DNA of 9,256 nt from Inquilinus sp. (GCA_013003675.1 JABDIP010000282.1:1-9256); one strand, 5' to 3'; shown: positions 1 through 5,886, counted from the first letter of the stretch. Numbers and translations are program-made. Notes: generated by a model not told the origin, from the letters alone.

Positions 1-11
1 CCGCCCCGCCA

Positions 12-26
12 CCCGCTTCTTGCGGG
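12..26 (-). terminator. Possible hairpin downstream of hbd
   Basis: A perfect 5-bp G/C stem (12-16 with 22-26) with a 5-base loop lies 10 bases past the hbd stop codon in the direction of hbd transcription. A second GCGGGG/CCCCGC pairing (22-27 with 4-9) competes with it. No T-run follows on the minus strand within the window, so this is at most a weak or Rho-assisted 3' end. The window edge prevents seeing more. Confidence 0.25.
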
Positions 27-36
27 GACAGGTGCG

Positions 37-909
37 CTACCGCGTCGGCACCGGCGTGTCGCCGGAATAGTCGTAGAAACCGCGGCCGGTCTTGCGGCCG
101 AGCCAGCCGGCCTCGACATATTTCACCAAGAGCGGGCAGGGCCGGTACTTGCTGTCGGCGAGGCCGTCATACAGCACGTTCATCACCGACAGGCAGGTGT
201 CCAGCCCGATGAAATCGGCCAGTTCGAGCGGCCCCATCGGGTGGTTGGCGCCGAGCTTGAGGCAGGTGTCGATCGCCGTCACCGAGCCGACCCCCTCGTA
301 GAGGGTGTAGACCGCCTCGTTGATCATCGGCAGCAGGATGCGGTTTACGATGAAGGCCGGGAAATCCTCGGCGGAAGCCGGCGTAATGCCCACCTTGACG
401 GTGAGGTCGCGGATCGTATCGAACGCTTCCTTGCTGGTGGCGATGCCGCGGATGATCTCGACCAACTGCATCACCGGCACCGGGTTCATGAAGTGCATGC
501 CGATGAAGCGCTCCGGTCGGTCGGTGTTCGCGGCCAGGCGGGTGATCGAGATCGACGAGGTGTTCGTCGCGACCAGCGCGTCCTTGTTGAGATGCGGCAC
601 CAGGGTCTTGAAGATCTCGCGCTTGACGTCCTCGTTCTCGGTCGCCGCCTCGACGACCAGGTCGCAATCGCCGAATGCGGCATAGTCGACGCCGGTGGCG
701 ATCCGCTTGAGCCCGGCATCGCGGTCGGCCTGGCTGACCTTGCCCTTGGCGACCTGACGGTCGAGGTTGCGGGCGATGTTGGCGACACCGCGCTCCAGCG
801 CTTCCGGCGCGATGTCGAGCAGTCTCACGTCAAAGCCGGACAGGGCGCACACATGCGCGATGCCGCTACCCATCTGGCCGGCGCCGATAATGCCGATCTT
901 CTTTATCAT
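37..909 (-). CDS. hbd: 3-hydroxybutyryl-CoA dehydrogenase (3-hydroxyacyl-CoA dehydrogenase family)
   Basis: This 290-residue cytosolic enzyme interconverts acetoacetyl-CoA and 3-hydroxybutyryl-CoA using NAD(P)H, acting in butyrate/PHB-type metabolism or short-chain beta-oxidation. The N-terminal Rossmann domain has the dinucleotide-binding GAGQMG at residues 9-14 and NTSS at about 116-119. The catalytic pair is visible as His139 (GMHFMNPVPVMQLVEI) and Glu151. The C-terminal dimerisation domain carries GPLELADFIGLDT (about 226-238) and the family-typical GRKTGRGFYDY near the end. Length matches stand-alone Hbd/PaaH-type enzymes. The ATG at 909 is chosen over a longer upstream frame because the fold starts immediately (MIKKIGIIGAGQMG) and an AGGGGA ribosome site sits 5-6 bases before it. 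A good promoter (1038-1066) lies upstream, so the gene can be transcribed apart from the adenosyltransferase gene. Family is near certain; the preferred acyl-CoA and cofactor are inferred. Confidence 0.96.
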   Translation of the reverse strand: MIKKIGIIGAGQMGSGIAHVCALSGFDVRLLDIAPEALERGVANIARNLDRQVAKGKVSQADRDAGLKRIATGVDYAAFGDCDLVVEAATENEDVKREIFKTLVPHLNKDALVATNTSSISITRLAANTDRPERFIGMHFMNPVPVMQLVEIIRGIATSKEAFDTIRDLTVKVGITPASAEDFPAFIVNRILLPMINEAVYTLYEGVGSVTAIDTCLKLGANHPMGPLELADFIGLDTCLSVMNVLYDGLADSKYRPCPLLVKYVEAGWLGRKTGRGFYDYSGDTPVPTR

Positions 910-1037
910 GGTGATCCCCTGTGAGTGGCGGCGGCCAGGTCCTGGGGGAAGGGTGGCCGGCGGCCGGCGAAGCCTTGCGCGGGCCCGAAATCCGCCGCGG
1001 TCGGAAGGCCGATAGTGCAGTGCAGCATGGGCGGCGG

Positions 1038-1066
1038 ACAATAAGAGGTGCCCGATTGGCTGTCAA
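1038..1066 (-). promoter_or_regulatory. Sigma70-type promoter for hbd
   Basis: Read on the minus strand there is a perfect -35 box TTGACA (1066-1061), a 17-base spacer and a -10 box TATTGT (1043-1038, 4 of 6 consensus). This predicts a start near 1031 and a leader of roughly 120 bases before the hbd ATG at 909. The site lies outside any gene and points at hbd. It is the best promoter match in the window. Confidence 0.6.
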
Positions 1067-1096
1067 CGCGGCGAGAGGCCGTCATGCGGCGGTTCC

Positions 1097-1163
1097 CTAG
1101 AGCCTGATCGCATCTCACCGAGACGATGCGATGCGCGAATCAGCCTCTCGTTCATTGATCTAG
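1097..1163. repeat. Palindromic dispersed-repeat-like intergenic element
   Basis: The stretch is bounded by CTAG at both ends (1097-1100 and 1160-1163). It contains a perfect 8-bp inverted repeat, ATCGCATC (1107-1114) with GATGCGAT (1125-1132). A second 8-bp pair lies further out, CGAGAGGC (1072-1079) with GCCTCTCG (1143-1150). The first 13 bases (CTAGAGCCTGATC) recur exactly, inverted, at 8456-8468. The CTAGAGC.TGATC style resembles short intergenic repeats common in alphaproteobacterial genomes; that resemblance is from memory. The right-hand CTAG supplies the TAG stop of the adenosyltransferase gene. Confidence 0.5.
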
Positions 1164-1729
1164 CGGTTGGCGCCGGGCACCCAGACCACGTCGGCGGCGC
1201 CTTTGTCGTTCACCCAGCGGGCCAGGACGAACAGATGGTCGGACAGCCGGTTGACATAGCGAATTGCCGCCGGATTGACCTTCTCCCGGCCCGCCAGATC
1301 GACCATCAGGCGCTCGGCCCGGCGCGCGACGGTGCGGGCAAGGTGCAGATAGGCCGCCGCCGGGCGGCCGCCGGGCAGCACGAAGCTGTTCAGCGGCGCC
1401 AACTCGCCGTTCAGGCGGTCGATCTCGGCCTCCAGCCGCGCGACCTGGGCGTCGACGATCCGCAGCGCCTTATCGTCCGGCGCGCCGGTTTCCGGTCGGC
1501 AGAGGTCGGCGCCGAGATCGAACAGATCGTTCTGGATGCGGGCCAACATCGCGGCGACCTCGCCGTCGCCGGCGGTGTGCAGCCGCGCCAGCCCGACCAC
1601 CGAGTTCGCCTCGTCGACGGTGCCGAAGGCGGTGACCCGGAGCGCGTGCTTGGGCACCCTGTTGCCGTCGCCGAGCGAGGTCTCGCCGGCGTCGCCGCCG
1701 CGCGTGTAGATGCGTGTCAGCCGGACCAC
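1160..1729 (-). CDS. Cob(I)alamin adenosyltransferase, PduO/MMAB (ATR) family
   Basis: This cytosolic enzyme transfers the adenosyl group of ATP to cob(I)alamin, making the adenosylcobalamin used by methylmalonyl-CoA mutase and similar enzymes. The 189-residue protein is standard length for the PduO type. It shows the N-terminal ATP-binding motif TRGGDAGETSLGDG (9-22), FGTVDEANSVVG (35-46), LPGG (118-121) and the signature RYVNRLSDHLFVLAR (157-171), all expected of the trimeric five-helix-bundle family. The start is a GTG at 1729; there is no strong Shine-Dalgarno sequence, but the HIG1-gene stop is only 14 bases upstream, so translation may be carried over from that gene. The next gene on this strand, hbd, follows after 250 bases. 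No cobalamin riboswitch was seen upstream. Assignment is confident; which AdoCbl enzyme it serves cannot be told here. Confidence 0.94.
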   Translation of the reverse strand: MVRLTRIYTRGGDAGETSLGDGNRVPKHALRVTAFGTVDEANSVVGLARLHTAGDGEVAAMLARIQNDLFDLGADLCRPETGAPDDKALRIVDAQVARLEAEIDRLNGELAPLNSFVLPGGRPAAAYLHLARTVARRAERLMVDLAGREKVNPAAIRYVNRLSDHLFVLARWVNDKGAADVVWVPGANR

Positions 1730-1743
1730 GGGACGGCGGGTCG

Positions 1744-1938
1744 TCAGGCGCTCGCCGCCGCCGCGACGATCACCAGCAGCAGGGCGACCCCCTGCAGGAT
1801 GACGCGCAGGCGCATCAGCCGGTTGCCGTAGCGGGCGTTGAACTCGCCGCCGCGCGCCATGCCGATCAGGCCGACGAACAGCGTGGCCAGGACGGCGAGC
1901 ATGGCGAGAACCACGAGGATCAGGGCGATGGGGCTCAT
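1744..1938 (-). CDS. Small twin-transmembrane protein, HIG1 (hypoxia-induced) domain
   Basis: A 64-residue inner-membrane protein with two hydrophobic helices (about 3-27 and 46-62) joined by a short basic loop. The loop and start of helix 2 read NRLMRLRVILQ (39-49), which fits the HIG1 signature R-x-R-x3-Q, with N in place of the usual Q/I at the first position. In mitochondria HIG1 proteins associate with cytochrome c oxidase and respiratory supercomplexes; the bacterial role is less settled, so a link to oxidase assembly or stability is inference. The ATG at 1938 gives a family-typical length; upstream in-frame sequence is low-complexity and implausible. No clear Shine-Dalgarno is visible. 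A TATAGT on the minus strand (1951-1946), only 7 bases before the ATG, might be a -10 box for a leaderless message, but no -35 is apparent. The next gene downstream starts 14 bases after its stop. Confidence 0.82.
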   Translation of the reverse strand: MSPIALILVVLAMLAVLATLFVGLIGMARGGEFNARYGNRLMRLRVILQGVALLLVIVAAAASA

Positions 1939-2060
1939 GGCAGGAACTATAGGTCGCGGCGATCCCGATTCCCAGGGCCGTACTCCGTCACTAGGGTATA
2001 GTGGACCTCCAAACGCCGGCGCGACGTGATCGGCAAAAAAGAAGTTGCAGGGGAAGTGCC

Positions 2061-2501
2061 ATGGAAGAGCAACGGCCGCCCGCGCCGCTGGCGGGGCCGC
2101 CGCCGCGCTGGCTTGTCGCGCTGTCGATCGCGCTGGGGCTTGGCTTCTTCTGGCTGCTGGTTCGACAGGCGATGGCGGTCGAATCGGCTGCCTCGGCACC
2201 GTTGCCGTCGCTGGCCGGCGTCGTGGCCGGGGCGCTGTTCTTCACCGCCGGCTATGGGATCGCGCCGCTGCTGCTCGGCCGTGGACCGTGGCGCACCTTC
2301 TTCGCCGGTCTGGTCCTGGCGCCGGCGGTGCTCGGCTGGCTGACCATGTTCTGGCCGCACGCCTTCGCCGGGGCCGACGGGCTGACGGCCGTTCTGGCGG
2401 TGGTCAGCCTGATCGTCCTGTTCCTGCTCTATGCGATGATCGTGCGGGAGTTCGTCCGCGAGTTCCTCGGCAATCGCCAGACCGGCGGACCCGACCGCTG
2501 A
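2061..2501 (+). CDS. Hypothetical four-helix inner-membrane protein
   Basis: I do not recognise the family. The 146-residue product has a proline-rich cytosolic-looking start (RPPAPLAGPPPRW) and four clear hydrophobic segments at about 17-34, 49-72, 79-98 and 107-127. It ends in a charged tail with REFVREFLGNR. No catalytic motif, metal ligands or cysteines are visible, so a small integral membrane protein of unknown role is all that can be said. The ATG at 2061 is preferred over an earlier in-frame start because an AGGGGAAG ribosome site ends five bases before it. It is divergent from the HIG1 gene (122 bases between starts), and both encode small membrane proteins, but a functional link is speculation. 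The frame is supported by hydrophobic periodicity and strong G/C third positions. Confidence 0.78.
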   Translation: MEEQRPPAPLAGPPPRWLVALSIALGLGFFWLLVRQAMAVESAASAPLPSLAGVVAGALFFTAGYGIAPLLLGRGPWRTFFAGLVLAPAVLGWLTMFWPHAFAGADGLTAVLAVVSLIVLFLLYAMIVREFVREFLGNRQTGGPDR

Positions 2502-2592
2502 GGTCCGGCAACGACGGCTTGACCGGGGCACGGTCGCCGGATTAGCGTTCCGCGATGATCCGCCTTCCTGGATGCGCCCGGCGAATTAGGGG

Positions 2593-2616
2593 CCCGGTTC
2601 TCTGCTGAGAATCGGG
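2593..2616 (+). promoter_or_regulatory. Stable leader hairpin upstream of the ACT-domain gene
   Basis: A 10-bp stem (2593-2602 with 2607-2616, one G-U wobble) closes a TGCT tetraloop between the membrane-protein stop (2501) and the ACT-gene start (2661). A competing 6-bp pairing (CGGTTC 2595-2600 with GAACCG 2616-2621) uses the same bases. No T-run follows, so it is not a classic terminator; it could be a Rho-type 3' end for the upstream gene or a leader structure for the downstream one. The rest of 2502-2660 holds no gene; a weak TTGACC (2519-2524) is the only promoter hint. Confidence 0.4.
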
Positions 2617-2660
2617 AACCGACCGCCATTCGCCGTACATCCGAGAAGGGATTCCCCGTC

Positions 2661-3041
2661 ATGAACTTTCAAGTCCGCGAAGGTGGCGGCGTGTCCGCGA
2701 GCCACCACTTCCGCCTGTCCGCCGCGGCCGATCCGGGCCTGCTGCCCCGCATCTTGGAGCCATTCGCCAAGCGCGGGCTGGTGCCGCGCGCGGTCCACGC
2801 CACGCAGGCCGACGCGCCCGGTGGAGCACGGCTGGCGGTCGAGGTCGCCATAGACGGTCTGACCGAAACCGTTGCCGCCCATATCGCCGCCTGCTTGTCC
2901 GGCACCGTTGGTGTCGAGGCGGTCGCGCTTGGCGCGCCGGCGGTCCTGTCCTCCCGTCCCGGACGGTCGGCGACGCGGCTAGGCCGCTTCGAAGATCGCG
3001 GCGCCGAGCAGCATGTCGACGGTATGGCCATCGCCGGCTAG
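2661..3041 (+). CDS. Small ACT-domain protein, resembling acetolactate synthase regulatory subunits
   Basis: The 126-residue product has one probable ACT fold at about residues 14-92. HHFRLSAAADPGLLPRILEPFAKRGLVPRAVHAT (15-48) matches the beta-strand, DPG.L.R, helix, KRG pattern of ACT domains, and LAVEVAIDGLTE...IAACLSGTVGVEAVAL supplies the remaining strands and second helix. ACT domains usually bind amino acids and regulate biosynthetic enzymes; IlvN/IlvM-type subunits are the nearest look-alikes. No catalytic acetolactate synthase gene lies in the window, so the partner is unknown. The ATG at 2661 has GAGAAGG about 11 bases upstream, rather distant. The last 30 or so residues are not ACT-like, and the final 63 bases are antisense to the 3' end of the PAS gene, suggesting a C-terminal extension by loss of an earlier stop. 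Coding status likely, function inferred. Confidence 0.72.
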   Translation: MNFQVREGGGVSASHHFRLSAAADPGLLPRILEPFAKRGLVPRAVHATQADAPGGARLAVEVAIDGLTETVAAHIAACLSGTVGVEAVALGAPAVLSSRPGRSATRLGRFEDRGAEQHVDGMAIAG

Positions 3042-3431
3042 CGGCAGCAGCAGTCTCACATAGCGATGGCGGCGGTGATTGGCGGTGGCGAAATCGTCGC
3101 GGTGAACCGAGGGACGTCGCTCGAAGACCGCGGCCCGGTAGTCGGGTTCGACGACGCTCCAATCCGGGCCCGCGAAACTGCCGCCGACATCCTTGCCGGT
3201 CGCATCGAAACCGAAATGGGCGACCAGATTGGTGCCGACCAGGCGATAGGTGAGGGCGAACGGTTCCTGTCGGACATCGATCAGGAACAGGTTGGGCAGC
3301 AGTCTCGGGAAATCGGTCGGGTCGATATCGCGGCGCGCGGGTATCGCGTCGCCGCGGCATCGCTCGCGCCAATAGGCGAACAACGCCCGTAGGCCGGGAT
3401 CGGCAATGTCGTCGGGCAGGTTGTCGGTCAT
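2979..3431 (-). CDS. PAS_5-type single PAS-domain protein
   Basis: This 150-residue protein looks like a stand-alone PAS sensor domain of the PAS_5 family, common in alphaproteobacteria and of largely unknown function. Family-typical features are AYWRERCRGDAIPARRDIDPTDFPRLLPNLFLIDV (19-53), the strand pair FALTYRLVGTNLV (58-70), and HFGFDATGKDVGG (72-84). A final R-V/L-rich strand (YVRLLLPLAGDG) is followed by LLGAAIFE. No kinase, GGDEF or DNA-binding domain is attached, and there is no signal peptide, so it is probably cytosolic. The ATG at 3431 is chosen because it gives the normal family start a few residues before the first helix; a longer frame runs upstream into the Nudix promoter region. 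No strong ribosome site is visible. It is divergent from the Nudix gene and its last 63 bases overlap the ACT gene. Family assignment is fairly firm; ligand and partner are unknown. Confidence 0.83.
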   Translation of the reverse strand: MTDNLPDDIADPGLRALFAYWRERCRGDAIPARRDIDPTDFPRLLPNLFLIDVRQEPFALTYRLVGTNLVAHFGFDATGKDVGGSFAGPDWSVVEPDYRAAVFERRPSVHRDDFATANHRRHRYVRLLLPLAGDGHTVDMLLGAAIFEAA

Positions 3432-3461
3432 GGTCGTGCGGCGTTCCGCATGTGCCGACGC

Positions 3462-3483
3462 GTTGGCGATTTTTCTTGCCAAC
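3462..3483. promoter_or_regulatory. Inverted repeat between divergent PAS and Nudix genes
   Basis: GTTGGC (3462-3467) and GCCAAC (3478-3483) form a perfect 6-bp dyad around a 10-base A/T-rich spacer including a run of five T. It sits in the 117-base gap between the two divergent start codons and is the only A/T-rich patch there. It could be an operator or part of overlapping promoters, but no good -35/-10 pair was found on either strand. Confidence 0.25.
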
Positions 3484-3548
3484 ATCGCCCCCATGGCGCC
3501 GGCCAATGGACTTTGCAGCCCGGTCGCGACCGCGCTACACCGGACAGT

Positions 3549-4394
3549 ATGGCACTGATCGATCGAATCGCGGCGTGCAATGTGCACGACCTATCCCAAT
3601 ACCGGCATTTTCGCATCGGCGATGCCCCGGTCGGCTGGCTGCGCCCTGAGCTGATCCGGCGGCTGGCGGCGTACCCTGCGGTGTTCGTCGCCGACGGCGA
3701 GGAACTGGTGCTGGCGCCCGGGCTGTCGGACCCCGATGCCCGGACCGAGGCGGTCGGCGAGGTCGTGGCGCGGCTTTCCGAATCGGGCGAGCTGCCGGCA
3801 CTGCGCGGCGAGCAGTTCAGCGTGAAGACGCATTGGGGGGCGCCGGCCCTGCTCGCGATCGATCGCGGGGTGGCGGCCCGGTTCGGCATCCTCTCCTTCG
3901 GCCTGCACGTGAACGGCCATGTCGACGGCGCCGACGGGCTGGAGATGTGGATCGGCCGCCGCGCCCGCGACCGGCTGGTCGCGCCGGGCGAACTCGATCA
4001 CATCGTCGCCGGCGGCCAGCCGCACGGGCTGACCCTGACCGAGAACCTGCTCAAGGAATGCGCCGAGGAGGCGGACCTTCCGCCCGACCTCGCCCTGACC
4101 GCGCGGCCGGCCGGCGCCATCACCTATACGATGGAGGCCCGCGGCGGGCTGAAGCGCGACGTGATCTTCGTCTACGATCTGGCTGTGCCGGCGGGATTCG
4201 AGCCACGCAACACCGATGGCGAGGTCGAGGCCTTTTTCCGCTGGCCGATCGCCGAGATCCTGGCGCGGCTGCGCGACACCGACGACTTCAAGTTCAATGT
4301 CGGCCCGGTGATCATCGATTTCATGATCCGCCACGGCGTGCTGACCCCGGATGAGCCGGGATATGTGGAGATGCTGAAGGCGCTGCGGCGCTAA
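3549..4394 (+). CDS. DUF4743-type Nudix hydrolase (thiamine-pyrophosphokinase-related Nudix subfamily)
   Basis: The 281-residue protein has two parts. Residues 1-105 (LIDRIAACN..., GWLRPEL, ALRGEQFSVKTHWG) look like the DUF4743 N-terminal domain that accompanies this Nudix subfamily. Residues 110-265 are the Nudix fold with its box at 155-177: G155-GQPHG-L-TLTENLL-KE-C-AEE-A-D-L. The metal-binding Glu residues of the REUxEE core (E170, E173, E174) are kept, but the usual first Glu is Leu161, Arg is Lys169 and the late Gly is Asp176. Related eukaryotic domains, such as that fused to yeast Tnr3, hydrolyse damaged (oxo/oxy) thiamine diphosphates; transferring that substrate here is inference. 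The ATG at 3549 starts the domain cleanly (MALIDRIAACNVHDLSQY); its ribosome site is weak. The gene stands alone, divergent from the PAS gene and convergent with gluQ. Confidence 0.88.
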   Translation: MALIDRIAACNVHDLSQYRHFRIGDAPVGWLRPELIRRLAAYPAVFVADGEELVLAPGLSDPDARTEAVGEVVARLSESGELPALRGEQFSVKTHWGAPALLAIDRGVAARFGILSFGLHVNGHVDGADGLEMWIGRRARDRLVAPGELDHIVAGGQPHGLTLTENLLKECAEEADLPPDLALTARPAGAITYTMEARGGLKRDVIFVYDLAVPAGFEPRNTDGEVEAFFRWPIAEILARLRDTDDFKFNVGPVIIDFMIRHGVLTPDEPGYVEMLKALRR

Positions 4395-4413
4395 AGCATC
4401 TTCCTTTCATGCA

Positions 4414-4467
4414 GTTCCGGCCCGCCGTAACCGATTTCGCGTGAGCGCATGACGCGCTAGCCGGAAC
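4414..4467. repeat. Inverted repeat between convergent Nudix and gluQ genes
   Basis: GTTCCGGC (4414-4421) and GCCGGAAC (4460-4467) are perfect 8-bp complements 38 bases apart, spanning the gap between the Nudix stop (4394) and the gluQ stop (4457-4459). Inside lies a smaller AGCGC/GCGCT hairpin (4444-4448 with 4454-4458). The place is right for a shared bidirectional 3' end, but there is no T-run on either strand, so terminator function is uncertain. Confidence 0.3.
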
Positions 4468-5314
4468 CCTTCGGCGCCGCCCCGGCCAGGGCCCGCACCT
4501 CCGCCGGCGACAGCCCGGCCTCGCGGAAGGCCCGGATCGATACGCTGTCGGCGCGCTTGGCCAGCCGTATTCCGGCACCATCCAGCACCAGGGGATGGTG
4601 GCGATAGACCGGCGGGTCAATGCCGAGCAGCGCCTGCAGCAGGCGGTGGATGTGGGTCGACGCCAACAGGTCGCGCCCGCGGGTGACCACGGTCACTCCT
4701 TGGCGATAGTCGTCGACCACGACGCTCAGATGATAGCCGGTCTGTCCCTCCTTGCGCCCGAGCACCACGTCGCCGAGCAGCTCCGGCCGCGCCGTTTGCC
4801 GGCCGGCGGCGTGGTCGGTCCAGGTCAGGGGCCCGCCCCGCCGGGCCGCCTCCGCCACATCGAGGCGCAGCGCGTAAGGCAGTCCGGCGGCGAGGCGGTC
4901 AGCCCGCTCGCCGGGGTCGAGGGCGCGGCAGGTGCCGGGATAGAGCGCGCCGTCCGGGCCGTGCGGCGCGCTCGGCATCCGGGCGATCTCCGCCGCGATC
5001 CCCTTGCGCGAGCAGAAGCAGGGGTAGACGACGCCGCTCGCCTCCAGCACCGCCAGCGCCGCCGCATACTCCGCCAGATGCCAGGTCTGCCGGTCGACCG
5101 GCTGTTCCCAGGCGAGGCCCAGCCAGGCGAGGTCGTCGAGGATCGCCGCCTCGAATTCCGGCCGGCACCGTTCGGTGTCGATATCGTCGAGTCGCAGCAG
5201 GAAGCGCCCGCCGGGACCGGCGGCGTCGCGGCAGAAAAGCGCGCTATAGGCGTGGCCGAGATGCAGGAACCCGGTGGGACTCGGCGCGAAGCGGGTGGTT
5301 TCGGTGGTCGGCAT
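4457..5314 (-). CDS. gluQ: Glutamyl-Q tRNA(Asp) synthetase
   Basis: GluQRS is a truncated glutamyl-tRNA synthetase paralogue. It activates glutamate and attaches it to queuosine at the wobble position of tRNA(Asp), without an anticodon-binding domain. The 285-residue length fits this stand-alone catalytic domain. The N-terminus has RFAPSPTGFLHLGHAYSAL with the class-I HIGH-type motif as HLGH (18-21). The zinc site typical of the family is seen as PCFCSRK (C99, C101), Y125 and C129. VVVDDYRQGVTVVTRGRDLL (198-217) is the conserved active-site strand, and RLAKR (250-254) is the KMSKS equivalent. The ATG at 5314 gives the expected start; its ribosome site is weak, consistent with translation following the GFA gene 46 bases upstream. 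The gene converges on the Nudix gene. No dksA, a frequent neighbour elsewhere, is present. Confidence 0.95.
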   Translation of the reverse strand: MPTTETTRFAPSPTGFLHLGHAYSALFCRDAAGPGGRFLLRLDDIDTERCRPEFEAAILDDLAWLGLAWEQPVDRQTWHLAEYAAALAVLEASGVVYPCFCSRKGIAAEIARMPSAPHGPDGALYPGTCRALDPGERADRLAAGLPYALRLDVAEAARRGGPLTWTDHAAGRQTARPELLGDVVLGRKEGQTGYHLSVVVDDYRQGVTVVTRGRDLLASTHIHRLLQALLGIDPPVYRHHPLVLDGAGIRLAKRADSVSIRAFREAGLSPAEVRALAGAAPKGSG

Positions 5315-5340
5315 CGGCGATCAAATCGGGTGCGGGCGCC

Positions 5341-5357
5341 CCGCCGTCAAGCGGCGG
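5341..5357. other. G/C hairpin between GFA gene and gluQ
   Basis: A perfect 6-bp stem, CCGCCG (5341-5346) with CGGCGG (5352-5357), closes a 5-base loop within the 46 bases separating the GFA stop and gluQ start. No T-run follows. It may mark a processing or pausing point within the GFA-gluQ transcript, or be chance in G/C-rich DNA. Confidence 0.25.
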
Positions 5358-5360
5358 CGG

Positions 5361-5759
5361 TCAGGTCGCCGGCTCAGCGCCGGTCGGGCCGAGACGGAGC
5401 CAGGGCAGCTTTTCCTCGGCGAAGGCCTCGCCCTGCGGCGGGAAGTCCTGCGGCGCGTCCAGGCATCCGGTGTGGATGTGCACCTCGCCCGGCCAACGGT
5501 CGCCCTCGTAGGTAAGCGGCGTCCCGCAGGCCGCGCAGAAGGAACGGTAAACGCCCGGCGAGGACGAGCGGCGCGTCGCCGTGCCCCGGGTATAGGCGAA
5601 GCGACCGGCGGGGAACCCGGCGAAGGCGGCGACCGGGGCGCCGGTCGCGCGGCGGCAACTCCCGCAGTGGCAATAGCCGGTCCAGAGCGGCCCGCCGGCG
5701 ACCCGGAACCGGACCGCGCCGCACAGGCAGCCACCGGTGTGCTCGTCGCCCTCGCGCAT
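5361..5759 (-). CDS. GFA/CENP-V family zinc protein
   Basis: The 132-residue cytosolic protein belongs to the glutathione-dependent formaldehyde-activating (GFA)/CENP-V fold. Zinc ligands follow the family spacing: GGCLCGAVRF (C11, C13), YCHCGSCRRATG (C30, C32, C35) and SFCAACGTPL (C75, C78). Typical strand sequences AFAGFPAGRFAYTRG and GEVHIHTGCLD follow, with the common C-terminal EEKLPWL (115-121). Despite the family name, most members are not shown to act on formaldehyde, so no substrate is assigned. The start at 5759 has GAGGG eight bases upstream; an in-frame ATG at 5789 with AGGGCGAG nearby is an alternative adding ten residues (MRTDHSRECE). It lies directly upstream of gluQ, probably co-transcribed, and is divergent from the esterase gene. 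Confidence 0.88.
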   Translation of the reverse strand: MREGDEHTGGCLCGAVRFRVAGGPLWTGYCHCGSCRRATGAPVAAFAGFPAGRFAYTRGTATRRSSSPGVYRSFCAACGTPLTYEGDRWPGEVHIHTGCLDAPQDFPPQGEAFAEEKLPWLRLGPTGAEPAT

Positions 5760-5886
5760 CTCGCATTCCCTCGAATGGTCCGTTCGCATGCTCGCCCTGG
5801 CGGGTCGCGATGGCAAGGGCCGGACCAACGGGAAGCCTTTGCGGGCTCCTGACCGATGCGCCGTTGCCGTCGGCCGCCACCGGCCG

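Noticed and set aside
241..924. Plus-strand open frame opposite hbd, and another opposite the adenosyltransferase at 1235-1831
   Set aside because: Both are antisense shadows of strongly supported enzymes with no ribosome site or motif of their own.
1251..1256. Perfect TTGACA on the plus strand
   Set aside because: It lies inside the adenosyltransferase gene, antisense, and the sequence 17 bases downstream has no -10 resemblance.
3484..3512. Near-palindrome around CCATGGCGCCGGCCAATGG in the PAS-Nudix gap
   Set aside because: The two halves pair only partly and the sequence is mostly G/C; it does not rise above what is expected by chance.
4595..5515. Plus-strand open frame of 306 codons opposite gluQ
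   Set aside because: Exactly mirrors the gluQ reading frame on the other strand; composition is low-complexity and no domain is visible.
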